Assembly: GCA_028282905.1 (NCBI GenBank)
Contig: JANQGW010000166.1
Coordinates: forward strand, 1 to 32,655
Reading direction: 5' to 3'
DNA length: 32,655 nucleotides
DNA from: Sedimentisphaerales bacterium
GTDB taxonomy: Bacteria > Planctomycetota > Phycisphaerae > Sedimentisphaerales > Anaerohalosphaeraceae
Of the stretch, positions 8,756 to 17,621 are shown piece after piece; position 1 is the first letter of the stretch; each line of letters starts with the position of its first letter. The translations under genes and the position numbers were made by a program. Under the pieces are notes generated by a model. It saw only the letters and a program-made list of their open reading frames with translations. It was not told where the DNA came from and searched no databases.

Positions 8756-9313
8756 TTATCCGATCCGCCTGATGGTTCTTTCAATACATGAAAGAAGATG
8801 GCCGTTAATTCTCGCTAATGATTTATAAATCACGGCAACCGTTAATCCCGTCCGGCTGCTCATTTCTTTTGCCTTCATGCCTTCGTAATAACGCAGTTTG
8901 ACAAGTTCCCGGCCCCGCATCCCCAGTTTCTTGACACATTGACGCAGCGCCTCAATCTTGCCGTCCGTATTTTTGTTCTCTTGTTCAACAATCGGGATCA
9001 TATCTTCAAGAAAATCGTCACCAAAAACCAGTTTGTCCCTGTTTCGACGCTTTCGATAGCCCATAATCTCATAATGAGCAATCCGGATACCCCATGACGT
9101 AAAGTTTGTCCCCGGCTTAAAATCATCGAATTTTCGCCACATCAGCGATGACGTCTGCTGCAAAATATCATCGGCATCCGCGTAATTCGGAACCAGCGCC
9201 AGTATATAGGCGTGAATTCGCATCTGGTTTTCCAATAATAGCTTTAGAAACAATTCACGACGCGGATCGTCAGAATTATCAGGTTTTACCGGTTCGAGGT
9301 CTTTAATTTTCAA
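8756..9313 (-). CDS. ECF RNA polymerase sigma factor (block A)
   Basis: A 183- to 185-residue extracytoplasmic-function sigma factor of the type frequent in Rhodopirellula and Verrucomicrobia. Region 2 spans about 32-95 (RIHAYILALVPNYADADDIL, then MWRKFDDF and a W-G-x-x-I-A-H-Y segment); region 4 spans about 126-180 (LRYYEGMKAKEMSSRTGL, VIYKSLARI) as the DNA-reading helix-turn-helix. There is no usable ATG at the N-terminus: an in-frame stop lies just upstream, TTG at 9313 touches the Shine-Dalgarno, and ATT at 9307 is spaced correctly from it. The next ATG, near residue 30, would remove conserved sequence. Directly followed by FecR. Presumed to activate its own locus when FecR signals. Confidence 0.92.
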   Translation of the reverse strand: MKIKDLEPVKPDNSDDPRRELFLKLLLENQMRIHAYILALVPNYADADDILQQTSSLMWRKFDDFKPGTNFTSWGIRIAHYEIMGYRKRRNRDKLVFGDDFLEDMIPIVEQENKNTDGKIEALRQCVKKLGMRGRELVKLRYYEGMKAKEMSSRTGLTVAVIYKSLARINGHLLSCIERTIRRIG

Positions 9314-9318
9314 CTCCT
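9314..9318 (-). promoter_or_regulatory. Shine-Dalgarno AGGAG that decides the sigma start
   Basis: AGGAG directly abuts the TTG codon at 9313 but is exactly six bases from an in-frame ATT at 9307-9305. By normal spacing rules the ATT is the better start. An in-frame stop at 9317-9319 excludes anything further upstream. Confidence 0.55.
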
Positions 9319-9404
9319 ATGGCCTTTTTCCGACCTATTCACACAAAAAGTTAATATGCCGCTCTCTCCTGTATAGATACGGAACCCATAATTCGAAAAT
9401 AGAC

Positions 9405-9430
9405 AAAAAATCCGAAAATTCAGATTTTTT
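9405..9430. promoter_or_regulatory. AT-rich inverted repeat upstream of the block A sigma gene
   Basis: AAAAAATC (9405-9412) and GATTTTTT (9423-9430) are perfect inverted repeats with ten bases between; GAA and TTC inside also match, giving AAAAAATC-x-GAA-xx-TTC-x-GATTTTTT. It lies about 92 bases upstream of the TTG codon. It could be an operator or a weak hairpin; with A/T-rich arms an operator seems more likely. Confidence 0.35.
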
Positions 9431-9731
9431 CAGGAAATCCCCGCTCTATATACCCCTTAAATAGGACAGGTAACAGATGATACAGAGAGGTAAAAAATGA
9501 ATAAAAGGAGCCAGGACAAAGAAAATAGCCGACAAATTGAGCTTGCATAGGACTTTTAATCAACACAAAGTCTATTATCCCGGACAAGTGGCTTTAAAAG
9601 TTGAGTATCAGGAAGCCATTAAGTGCAATAATAAAAGAGAAACAATTGTATTATCGGGCCTTCGTTGAAAACTGATGTACAAACATTCTCACCTGATTAT
9701 TCAGATTCATCCCCACAAATTAGAAACTCTT

Positions 9732-12329
9732 TTAATCAAACTTAATAGCCTTACAGCCAATCAGATGGATTTTACCGTCGGTTCCCAGCAAACCCGATTC
9801 ACGCAGCGGCCAGTTGGAAGCGTCGTATTTTTTGTAATTGTGATTTACGAAATTGATTTCGCGGAACTTTTTCCAGTTCACTTTGCGTTTGTCCAGATCG
9901 CGAATCCGATTCGCCGATAAATTGGTCACTTCAATCTCAAGGGTGTTTTCCCCCGGCCTAAGATATTGGCCAATCCGAATTTGAAACGGCAGCGACCAAA
10001 CGGTACCAACGGGTTTCCCGTTGACTGTCACACGGGCACTGTCACGAATCAGACCCAAATCCAGAATCCAGTCATCCGCCTTTTCTGATGGCATCTCAAA
10101 TGTCGTCGAATACTTCGCGGTTCCCGCAAAGCTTTGGGCGTTTTCATCCGTATGCGTCGTCCAGCTTTTCAATAACTCCATTTTCATCGGTGCAGGCAAT
10201 ATCGGGCCGCCCTGGATAAACTCGACATCCCACTTAGCATCAATCGCAATCCGCTGATCTGGTTGCAGCGTGATATATTGCCATTTCGCCCCACGAAAGT
10301 TCCTGCGGGTATCGGTTTTAACAATCAGCGATTCCCCCGGCGCAAGCTGCAGATACAGCAGGGTATTGCCGCCCTGCCGTTTGATTCTGGCCACACCGGT
10401 TTCCGCTGTCAGCGGATCCATAATGAGAGCCGACTTGAAATCCCGTCCCATCTGAATCCAACCGTCAACGGTTTTGTCATGAACATTGCTGAAGAAGTAA
10501 TATCCACCCCGATCATCTTTTCGACGTATAAAGGAAACACCGCGTTCAACAATCGTTTCGGGCTTTAGCCCCAGCAAGCCGGCTGCCTTATTCATATCCG
10601 TTGTCAGATAAACATGACCCTTGCCATGAGCAGCTTTCAAATAATCAGCATAGGACTTAAATTGCAGGCTGTCATTCAGCTTCTGCAAAGTCAACCGACG
10701 ATTTTCAAAATCTTTCAGTCCCGGCACATCCTGCGGTAATGCTTCAAACAGCACATCGGCACCCTCCGCGGCCAACTCCAGCACTTTCCGCATCGTCGCA
10801 ATCGGCATATACTGAGTCGCCGGGATAATAATGGTTCGATACTCGGCACCGGGCGATTTAATGCGGCCGCGACTTTCCGTCAATTTCTGAACCTGCTTAT
10901 CCGAAATAAAATCCAGTGCATAACCCGAATCGTTCAGCATTTTGAAAATTTTGCCGAAACTGCGATTCTCATACCACTCGCGATGGTGCGCACTGAATGA
11001 TGGCTTAATTATTCCGCGGTGCCACTCATCCTCGATCGGCCAATAGAGCAGGAAATCCGAGTCCGGCCTGCCGGACTGTAAAACCGACTGGCAACGCGTA
11101 ATATAATCATTCATCGCACGAACATCCCGCCAAAAGGCGTTTCGCGGGTTATATTCAATCGATGCATAAAACAACCAGCCCGGCCAGGCATCGTCCTTCG
11201 GCGAATACGCCATCCCATGAAAATACACCTGGTTAGTACCGGTAATAAACAACGTATCAATCACTGGTTTAATATGCCACAGTGCCGTATGAAAATGGTT
11301 CCGCAGCCAGGTACAGCTTTCGGCGCCAACATTTTGCTTGCCGGCCACATGCGCCGCCGAAGATGCAAACCGAAACAGCATTGGCATCGGATACGAAGAC
11401 TTGCTGGACGAATGCTCCGGCTCAAACAGATAATCCGGCATCGTAATATATGAGGCGGCCCCGAATGTTTCCGTCTCGGGAATATCGGCCGCAGCATAGG
11501 TATCCAGGATATTACACGGGCCGCCGTGAGCCTGATTACGTACCTCCATATCACGAGCGTGTGCCCAGTTGACAAGACGGTCAATATAATCATTGTGCAA
11601 CCGGCTGATCGTCCGGCTGTAATCGGCCTTGACGCGTAGTATCTCCGCATCTTTGTCCTTAGACACGAGCCGGTCCATCTTTTCTTTCAGATCATAACCG
11701 CAAAGGTCATGAAACGCCTGAAAGACAGCCTCGCTGAAATTACCGCGATACTCAAACGAATCGTGATAAAGCGCCCGCGGCTTAACCGGCATATCGGAAA
11801 GGCCCTTATCAAATCGTGACAGGTAATAATCCATCGCGTCCGGATAAAACGGATTGAGCACTTTGCCTTTGCCGCCGGGAGCCGCGCGTTTAACGCCCAT
11901 CACACCGGATCGAACAGACAAACCGTTATCTTTGCTGTATTTGAAATCCTGAGCCTGATACTTTTCCGGCAAATCAGGCCCGCCAAACGGCCAGCCGCTG
12001 CCCGGCGTCAAATCCATATACATGTCCCGTTTGTTCGCTTCCTGGACCGCCGTCGAAACCATCTCAAACCATTGATCCGACGCCAACGGAATATACCGGT
12101 CCTTAGCATCTTTAGCACCATAAATGGCAACAATCGTTCCGCCGCCCATGCCGGCCTGATGCATGAGGTCAAGATTCCATCGCAGATTTTCCGCATCCAC
12201 CGCCGACCCCAGCCACCACCAGATACATCCCGGCCGAGCATAGCGATCCGCCTCCGGCCAGGGATCTCCCGCTAAAGAAAATCCCGCCAAAAAAATCGTC
12301 AGCAGCAACATATAAACTTTTTTTCGCAC
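9732..12329 (-). CDS. GH106 alpha-L-rhamnosidase, secreted
   Basis: An 865-residue glycoside hydrolase predicted to remove terminal alpha-L-rhamnose from a polysaccharide outside the cytoplasm. The start is a GTG at 12329, with AAAAGGA eight bases upstream; it gives MRKKVYMLLLTIFLAGFSLA, a good signal peptide. The first GTG in the frame (12359) lacks a ribosome binding site. Family evidence: near the N-terminus RPGCIWWWLGSAVD and LMHQAGMGGGTIVAIYG; LTPGSGWPFGGPDLP; a NQAHGGPCNILDTYAAADIP segment with PETETF in the catalytic barrel; and at the C-terminus a galactose-binding-like sandwich (DSARVTVNGKPVGTVWSLPF, GENTLEIEVTNLSANRIRD). It has no dockerin or PEP-CTERM tag. It follows the GH78 rhamnosidase by 107 bases and is the last gene of block B. 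Confidence 0.9.
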   Translation of the reverse strand: MRKKVYMLLLTIFLAGFSLAGDPWPEADRYARPGCIWWWLGSAVDAENLRWNLDLMHQAGMGGGTIVAIYGAKDAKDRYIPLASDQWFEMVSTAVQEANKRDMYMDLTPGSGWPFGGPDLPEKYQAQDFKYSKDNGLSVRSGVMGVKRAAPGGKGKVLNPFYPDAMDYYLSRFDKGLSDMPVKPRALYHDSFEYRGNFSEAVFQAFHDLCGYDLKEKMDRLVSKDKDAEILRVKADYSRTISRLHNDYIDRLVNWAHARDMEVRNQAHGGPCNILDTYAAADIPETETFGAASYITMPDYLFEPEHSSSKSSYPMPMLFRFASSAAHVAGKQNVGAESCTWLRNHFHTALWHIKPVIDTLFITGTNQVYFHGMAYSPKDDAWPGWLFYASIEYNPRNAFWRDVRAMNDYITRCQSVLQSGRPDSDFLLYWPIEDEWHRGIIKPSFSAHHREWYENRSFGKIFKMLNDSGYALDFISDKQVQKLTESRGRIKSPGAEYRTIIIPATQYMPIATMRKVLELAAEGADVLFEALPQDVPGLKDFENRRLTLQKLNDSLQFKSYADYLKAAHGKGHVYLTTDMNKAAGLLGLKPETIVERGVSFIRRKDDRGGYYFFSNVHDKTVDGWIQMGRDFKSALIMDPLTAETGVARIKRQGGNTLLYLQLAPGESLIVKTDTRRNFRGAKWQYITLQPDQRIAIDAKWDVEFIQGGPILPAPMKMELLKSWTTHTDENAQSFAGTAKYSTTFEMPSEKADDWILDLGLIRDSARVTVNGKPVGTVWSLPFQIRIGQYLRPGENTLEIEVTNLSANRIRDLDKRKVNWKKFREINFVNHNYKKYDASNWPLRESGLLGTDGKIHLIGCKAIKFD

Positions 12330-12351
12330 AACTGAAATCCTTTTCAATTTC

Positions 12352-12365
12352 AAGACCACGGTCTT
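12352..12365. promoter_or_regulatory. Perfect 14-base palindrome ahead of the GH106 gene
   Basis: AAGACC-AC-GGTCTT, a fully symmetric 14-base sequence 23 to 36 bases upstream of the chosen GTG start. A two-base centre is too tight for a normal RNA hairpin loop, so a protein binding site is the better guess. Its position supports the downstream start, since the longer form would translate through it. Confidence 0.3.
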
Positions 12366-12436
12366 TACAAGCTCGTTTATAAAACATCTCCGGCAAAACC
12401 ATTATTATCGATGAAGACAGTAAATGCAATATCGCT

Positions 12437-15292
12437 TTATTCATCGCACTTTGATGCCGGAATCCGCCCGCATCTCAGCCAATTTTCAGCCAATACAGCA
12501 AAGTCAGACAAACCGACAAGACCGTCACCGTCGAAATCGTATGCCAAAACGGTTCGCTCGAATGTATGCGTCCCGGAACCAATATTCTCCACATACAAAT
12601 AATCGCCTTCAGGCGTAGCCGAGACAACCGCCCCGTCAACCTTCACATTCGTTCCGGCAACACCGCATTTGGGCACATAAACCTTGGCCTGAACATTGTC
12701 CGGCAAAGTCACAGTCATACTGAAACCGTCATCACGGTTCCAGGTAACCCGAATATCTCCGCGATCGGTCGGCAGCGTCGCGTCAATACCCGTCAAACTA
12801 TCGCCAAAGTCCAGCGGTTTGATCTGAACCAGTTCATGCTGCGGCAGCAGCGTCTTAAGCCCAACCATATACTCGACAATCCCCAGCAGCCCCACCGCAC
12901 CCCACGCATGAGACATACTCTGGCCCTGTGTATCGGCATCCCAGGATTCCCACGTCGTCGTGGCGCCTTTAGCAATATTGTCAGCCCAGCCATCCCATTC
13001 CGGATTGGTGTACAGTTCCAACAGATGCGATCCTTCGCCGCAGCGCCCAATCGCTTCACAGAGAAAACGAACCGTCACCATCCCGCAGCTCATCTGGCGA
13101 TCTTTCACCGCGGCAACTACCGAATCGAACTTGTCAGCCGGAACAATCCCCAGCGCCAGCGGAAACATGTTAGCATGCTGAGAAACATGGCTGCTTTGTG
13201 TACCGTCACTGTACAAACCGTCAATATATTCACCCGCGACATTGAAAAGCTGACTGTTCATGGCACTTTCAATCGCATCTGCCTTCCCGCGGTAAACATC
13301 ACGACCGGCACTGTCGCCAAGAACATCAGCAATACGCGACACAACATCATAGTCGGCCCAGGCATAGGCGTTAATCACCGTTCGAGCCGCCGCATTCATA
13401 TCATAGCCGTAGCGCATCGTTGAGGGCCAGTCGATAATGCCGTACTCATAAGCCCCGCCGCCGCCGGCCAGATTCTGAATCAATCCAGTTGTACTATTAC
13501 GATAATCATTGACATAATCGGCAACGTTTTTAACCGTATCGTAATGCTCGCTCAGAAATCCAACATCACCTGTCTGCATATAGTAATCCCACACCCATAA
13601 CGGGAACATTTGTGTATAGTCGGGAATATCCCGCTTGCCGTCTCCGTTCGGATACACCGCGTTCATCCGGCCATCCGGCCAGTACTGATCCTGCGAAGTG
13701 ACAAACTCTTTCAGAACGCGCTGATTCATCACGCGATCCCCCATAGCAACCATCCCCGCCGCTCCCTGCGACCAGGCATCCCCCAAAAAACCGCCCTTTT
13801 CACGCGTCGGCGTATCAACTAATGCCTCCTGGGCACAGGAAATCAGTGAACCCTTCATGACTTCCCAAACCGTATTCAGCATCGCATTCGACGACGTAAA
13901 ATTCGAGCGGGACAAGTCAAATTCATAATGCCGCTTGATAAAACGAACATTGTCCATTGTCAGCGGCATCGGCGAATTGTCCACCTGAAAATATCGCATC
14001 CCCAGGTAAACGATGGGCTGGAAAACTGCCGGCTGACCATCGAGAATAAAATAATAACTCATATTGGTCTTCTGGTCGGTACTGGTCGAAACCGTCCCAT
14101 CAGAATTGAGCGTATAGCCGCCGCGCATATTTACGGTCGTACCGGAACTGCCGCCGGAAAATTCAATCCGGGGCATCCCGGGATACACTTTCCCAAAATC
14201 CACCACATATTTACTGCCGCCCAGGTGCGTAATCGATACCGGCGTGATAACTTCCTCGAGTACATCCGTCAAATCCGGCTGCAAAACACCCGTCCAGGGC
14301 GACGTCGGATGCGAACCGATCACCGTCGCACTGCTCCAGGAAGAATCATCATAACCCAGTGTCTGCCAATCGTCAATGATCTCCCGTGCGTCAATCTTAG
14401 TCACATAGCCAACGCCTTCACCGCCCTTGCGTTGGGGCTGACCGGTCACCCACGCCGACGCCTGCCGCTGCTTCCAGGTTCCATCAGTACCGATCACAGT
14501 CTCCGTGCCGTCGGTGTACTCAACAACGGCCTTCAACAGAAAACCGCGAGAACCGGAAGGTCGGCCCTGTCCGCCGCCGAACCAGTGCGTCAATGCGGCA
14601 AAGGCGTTCTCTCCACCTGTCACCAGCACATCGGAAATATCATAGGCATTGTAATAGGCATACTGCGGATAATGATACGCCGGCCCCTTGCCGATCAAGC
14701 TGCCGTTGATATACAATTCATAATCGTGGCAGGCCGTCACATACACAATCGCCCGCCGTACCGTTTTTTCCGGCAGCGCCAGTTTCTTGCGGTAATAGGT
14801 GAAGTCATCACTAACGGTGGTATCGCGTTTAACCCACTGCGCCCCCGACCAGTCAGCATTGCCCAGCAATCCGGTATCAAACACGCCGGCTGTCGAATAA
14901 GGACTCGCATTATCATCTTTGTCCCAGGTGCGAACTTTCCAGTAGTACCGCGTCGCCGCATCCAGTGAAGGCCCGTCATAACAAACATAATTTTGTTTAC
15001 CTGAAACAACCTTGCCGCTGTCCCAGAGATCACCATTATCAGCATCCAGCAAGGCCTGACTGGAAGCAACCAGGATTTGATACGCCGTTTGAATTTCATT
15101 GTCATCCGGATCATTCACATACCAGCCGAAAAACGGCTGCCTGTCCGTTCCCACCGGGTTATTTTTGCTGTAAGTCTGCAAGTTCTCCGGCGCATTCGGC
15201 ACAGCCGCCAAACTCGTACCGCCGACAACCAAAACCGTCGGCAGAACCAGCAGTACATAGTAATTGAACAAATGACCGGCAAAGATATTCAT
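12437..15292 (-). CDS. GH78 alpha-L-rhamnosidase with half-dockerin tag
   Basis: A 951-residue secreted enzyme predicted to hydrolyse alpha-L-rhamnosides. The ATG at 15292, preceded by GAAGAGA, opens a signal peptide ending at TSLA. Order: an N-terminal FnIII-like domain (PNAPENLQTYS, TRYYWKVRTWDKDD), a beta domain (YRKKLALPEKTVRRAIVYVT, YELYINGSLIGKGP) typical of GH78, then the alpha/alpha barrel. The conserved DCPxR-like motif appears as VDTPTREKGGFLGDAWSQG, whose Glu corresponds to the usual general acid; a later SHAWGAVGL segment fits the C-terminal part of the barrel. The last 35 residues are a half-dockerin (DFDGDGLVGLSDF, NWLRC, final CDE). It follows a surface protein by 71 bases and precedes the GH106 rhamnosidase, so the two enzymes are probably co-expressed. 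Confidence 0.92.
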   Translation of the reverse strand: MNIFAGHLFNYYVLLVLPTVLVVGGTSLAAVPNAPENLQTYSKNNPVGTDRQPFFGWYVNDPDDNEIQTAYQILVASSQALLDADNGDLWDSGKVVSGKQNYVCYDGPSLDAATRYYWKVRTWDKDDNASPYSTAGVFDTGLLGNADWSGAQWVKRDTTVSDDFTYYRKKLALPEKTVRRAIVYVTACHDYELYINGSLIGKGPAYHYPQYAYYNAYDISDVLVTGGENAFAALTHWFGGGQGRPSGSRGFLLKAVVEYTDGTETVIGTDGTWKQRQASAWVTGQPQRKGGEGVGYVTKIDAREIIDDWQTLGYDDSSWSSATVIGSHPTSPWTGVLQPDLTDVLEEVITPVSITHLGGSKYVVDFGKVYPGMPRIEFSGGSSGTTVNMRGGYTLNSDGTVSTSTDQKTNMSYYFILDGQPAVFQPIVYLGMRYFQVDNSPMPLTMDNVRFIKRHYEFDLSRSNFTSSNAMLNTVWEVMKGSLISCAQEALVDTPTREKGGFLGDAWSQGAAGMVAMGDRVMNQRVLKEFVTSQDQYWPDGRMNAVYPNGDGKRDIPDYTQMFPLWVWDYYMQTGDVGFLSEHYDTVKNVADYVNDYRNSTTGLIQNLAGGGGAYEYGIIDWPSTMRYGYDMNAAARTVINAYAWADYDVVSRIADVLGDSAGRDVYRGKADAIESAMNSQLFNVAGEYIDGLYSDGTQSSHVSQHANMFPLALGIVPADKFDSVVAAVKDRQMSCGMVTVRFLCEAIGRCGEGSHLLELYTNPEWDGWADNIAKGATTTWESWDADTQGQSMSHAWGAVGLLGIVEYMVGLKTLLPQHELVQIKPLDFGDSLTGIDATLPTDRGDIRVTWNRDDGFSMTVTLPDNVQAKVYVPKCGVAGTNVKVDGAVVSATPEGDYLYVENIGSGTHTFERTVLAYDFDGDGLVGLSDFAVLAENWLRCGRIPASKCDE

Positions 15293-15363
15293 GTTATCTC
15301 TTCGTCTCAGTAAAAAAATCATCTATCATTAACTCCGTATATCGAGGTTGTTCAAATCACTTA

Positions 15364-17526
15364 CTATAATGTCGAGCCGGACAGCCATTCGGAAATGAAT
15401 TCCATGACATCCAGCAGATCAATTACACAATCACCGGTCCCGTCCGGACCGCCCGCAATATCCAAATGCGAGGGGAAATTTTCATCACACAGATAAGGAA
15501 CTGCCGTTAACACCGCAACATCCGTCGTCAGGCTCATAATACTATTGGACACCTGACAATAATACTCGCCCTGATCACTTTCGACAATACCCGAAATCAC
15601 CAGTAACGATGTATCGGCGCCACTGATGCGTCCATCATAATCGCCGTCTTGCAACACTCCGGCCGCATTATACCATTGATAGTCAATCGTCCCTCCCAAC
15701 GTATCCTCAGCCGCCGCGGAAAAGACCGCGTTCTCGCCATAGACCACCGTGGCATCCTGCGGCTGCGCAGTGATGGCAAGTGTCAAACCGTTAATCGCCA
15801 GATCATCAAACACAGCCACACCGCCGGGATCGCGCATATCGGTATAAAAACCAATCGCCGCGCCGGGCGTATTGCCGGACGTAAAGGTCACGCTGCGAAG
15901 CAGCTGCTTCTCATCAGCGTCATTGAACCAGCCAACATCAAAACTGTCATCACCGGTCCGTTCAATCCAGAAACCAGTCACCGAAGACAGCGACATGCTT
16001 GACGAAACCGCCGATCCGCTGGGACCGTCGAAAAATTCTGACAGAACACGATTGCCGCCGGAGTCGTACCCAATCGTCACATAATCACGCCGGTCTTCCT
16101 GAGTGCTGGAACCGCCCGAAACAAACTCGCCAATCCCGATATCCGTGCCGGTGGCGATCATCAGCCCCGCCGTAAAATCACCTGAAGAAGCATCCGTCAT
16201 CGATATCAGATCAACGCTCAGAACATCTCCAACTGCCAGACTGTGGTCATCTCTGAGCCAGCCGATCTGCTCGGCATTCGAATGGCCGGATATAATCGTC
16301 AAAGCGTCATCATTCGTCGTCGTATCATAAGTCACCGTTCCGCTGTTACGACTCAACAACAGTACTTGCCTCCAGGCCGCATCCGGCGTATCATTGGTAA
16401 AATCATCCACAATCCCATTACTCTGTGGAGCCGAAGCCGTCTCAAAGAACCAGTCAACCCCTGCCACCGTTACCGAGTCGGAATCTTCACCGGGCAAACC
16501 GTTATACACTGTATCCACCCGCCAGTAAACCTTCCGGCCATATCCAAATGTCAGACCGGCTTGTCCTTCTGCCGGATATTGGTCCTGACCGCCGTCGCCG
16601 CGAGCAACAAAAACCGGCACCCCATACGTCGGGCTGTTTGGATCATTTGCAACCTCATAATCAGTATAATACAGATTGTAGCCGGTAACTTCCGCATTAG
16701 ACGGAGGAGACCACTTGAGAACGATTTCGGAAATATCCTGTTCGATTGCCCCATCTGCCGGCCCCGGAGTATGAGCAGGTTCACCCAACTTTAGAATTCC
16801 CGGATTATCAAAGACGACCGTACCGTCCGCACGCAAATCGAAATAGAAACCAACTGCCGCGCCCGGCTGCTGTGATAAAACAACTCCATCCGCTAATGTA
16901 TGCGAACCGGACGAATCCACCCAGCCGGCCGAATACGTATCAACCGCATCGCGTGTAATCCAAAGCTGCATCGGCATCTCGCCGCCGGTATCAGCCTTGA
17001 GCTGTGTCCCGTTGTTTTGAGTCGGAAAATATTCGCACAAGGCATCCGACCCGTTAGAACGCCAACTCATGATGATATAACCTAAACGATCCTGCAGCGT
17101 ATTGCTCGGAGAAGCACCGGTGATATCATCCAGCCCGACATCAGTTCCGGTATGAATCATAATCCCCGCGTTAAATTCAACTGAAGCGTTGGACATGGAA
17201 ATCATATCAACTTTCAGCGTTTCACCCACACCCAGACTCCAGTCGTCTCGCAGCAAGCCCCGCTGCTCTGCATTCTCGGAGACCGCAGTCAAAGTCAACT
17301 GGTCGACATTCGTGGTTGTGTCATAGCCGACATCCTGACCCCGGCTCAGTAAGTACACTTCATTCCACGCCGAATCCAGCGTATCAGCTGTAAAATCGTC
17401 AATAACGACGATATAGGACTCCGCAAAAGCATAAGAAGCACTACCTGCCATGACCGAAAAAAGTAATAAGATAAGTGCAGTCGTATTAAACGCAGCAGTT
17501 GAAATATCGTCTGACATTTTTTTCAC
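15364..17526 (-). CDS. Secreted protein with two copies of an unrecognised beta-rich domain, Ig domain and atypical half-dockerin
   Basis: A 720-residue exported protein from a GTG at 17526 (GGGGG eight bases upstream); an ATG three codons later (17517) is the alternative. The signal peptide ends near residue 35. The unrecognised domain appears at about 41-245 (VIDDFTADTLDSAWNEVYLL, SNTLQDRLGYIIMSWRSNG, PGAAVGFYFDLR) and again at 371-581 in a more diverged form (IVDDFTNDTPDAAWRQVLL). A FnIII-like linker (NLYYTDYE, VYWRVDTVYNG) lies between, an Ig-like domain at 584-675 (QWYNAAGV, GEYYCQVSN), and the tail at 679-720. The tail keeps GDC and EWL at the normal spacing but has an extra GGPDGT before it and lacks both following cysteines. 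The unknown domain looks like a concanavalin-type sandwich; I could not assign a family. Probably surface binding. Confidence 0.88.
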   Translation of the reverse strand: MKKMSDDISTAAFNTTALILLLFSVMAGSASYAFAESYIVVIDDFTADTLDSAWNEVYLLSRGQDVGYDTTTNVDQLTLTAVSENAEQRGLLRDDWSLGVGETLKVDMISMSNASVEFNAGIMIHTGTDVGLDDITGASPSNTLQDRLGYIIMSWRSNGSDALCEYFPTQNNGTQLKADTGGEMPMQLWITRDAVDTYSAGWVDSSGSHTLADGVVLSQQPGAAVGFYFDLRADGTVVFDNPGILKLGEPAHTPGPADGAIEQDISEIVLKWSPPSNAEVTGYNLYYTDYEVANDPNSPTYGVPVFVARGDGGQDQYPAEGQAGLTFGYGRKVYWRVDTVYNGLPGEDSDSVTVAGVDWFFETASAPQSNGIVDDFTNDTPDAAWRQVLLLSRNSGTVTYDTTTNDDALTIISGHSNAEQIGWLRDDHSLAVGDVLSVDLISMTDASSGDFTAGLMIATGTDIGIGEFVSGGSSTQEDRRDYVTIGYDSGGNRVLSEFFDGPSGSAVSSSMSLSSVTGFWIERTGDDSFDVGWFNDADEKQLLRSVTFTSGNTPGAAIGFYTDMRDPGGVAVFDDLAINGLTLAITAQPQDATVVYGENAVFSAAAEDTLGGTIDYQWYNAAGVLQDGDYDGRISGADTSLLVISGIVESDQGEYYCQVSNSIMSLTTDVAVLTAVPYLCDENFPSHLDIAGGPDGTGDCVIDLLDVMEFISEWLSGSTL

Positions 17527-17556
17527 AAATCAAACCCCCGTTATAAATGAACAAAC

Positions 17557-17590
17557 GCGGCCCCGGACAGACATCGCCGCCCGGAACCGC
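17557..17590 (-). terminator. 3' hairpin between the two long block B surface genes
   Basis: Arms 17557-17566 (GCGGCCCCGG) and 17581-17590 (CCGGAACCGC) pair over ten bases. Both irregular pairs are G-U in minus-strand RNA. It lies 31 bases past the stop at 17622 and is followed on the minus strand by a moderately T-rich GTTTGTTCATTTAT, so it is the most terminator-like of the hairpins inside block B. Confidence 0.55.
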
Positions 17591-17621
17591 TTTTTACACA
17601 CACTACTCACTGAGAAACAAA

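Larger units (their letters stand above)
9314..9731 (-). other. Intergenic region between blocks B and A
   Basis: A 418-base AT-rich stretch between the GH106 stop and the block A sigma gene. It contains the inverted repeat at 9405-9430, a weaker one (GACTTT at 9551-9556 with AAAGTC at 9567-9572), and ATATACCCC (9448-9456), also found upstream of the block B sigma gene. No reading frame with a credible ribosome binding site and no RNA gene were seen. It probably carries the promoter for the block A operon. Confidence 0.5.

Noticed and set aside
13928..14968. A 346-codon open frame on the plus strand
   Set aside because: Antisense to the GH78 rhamnosidase, which has clear family motifs; no independent support.
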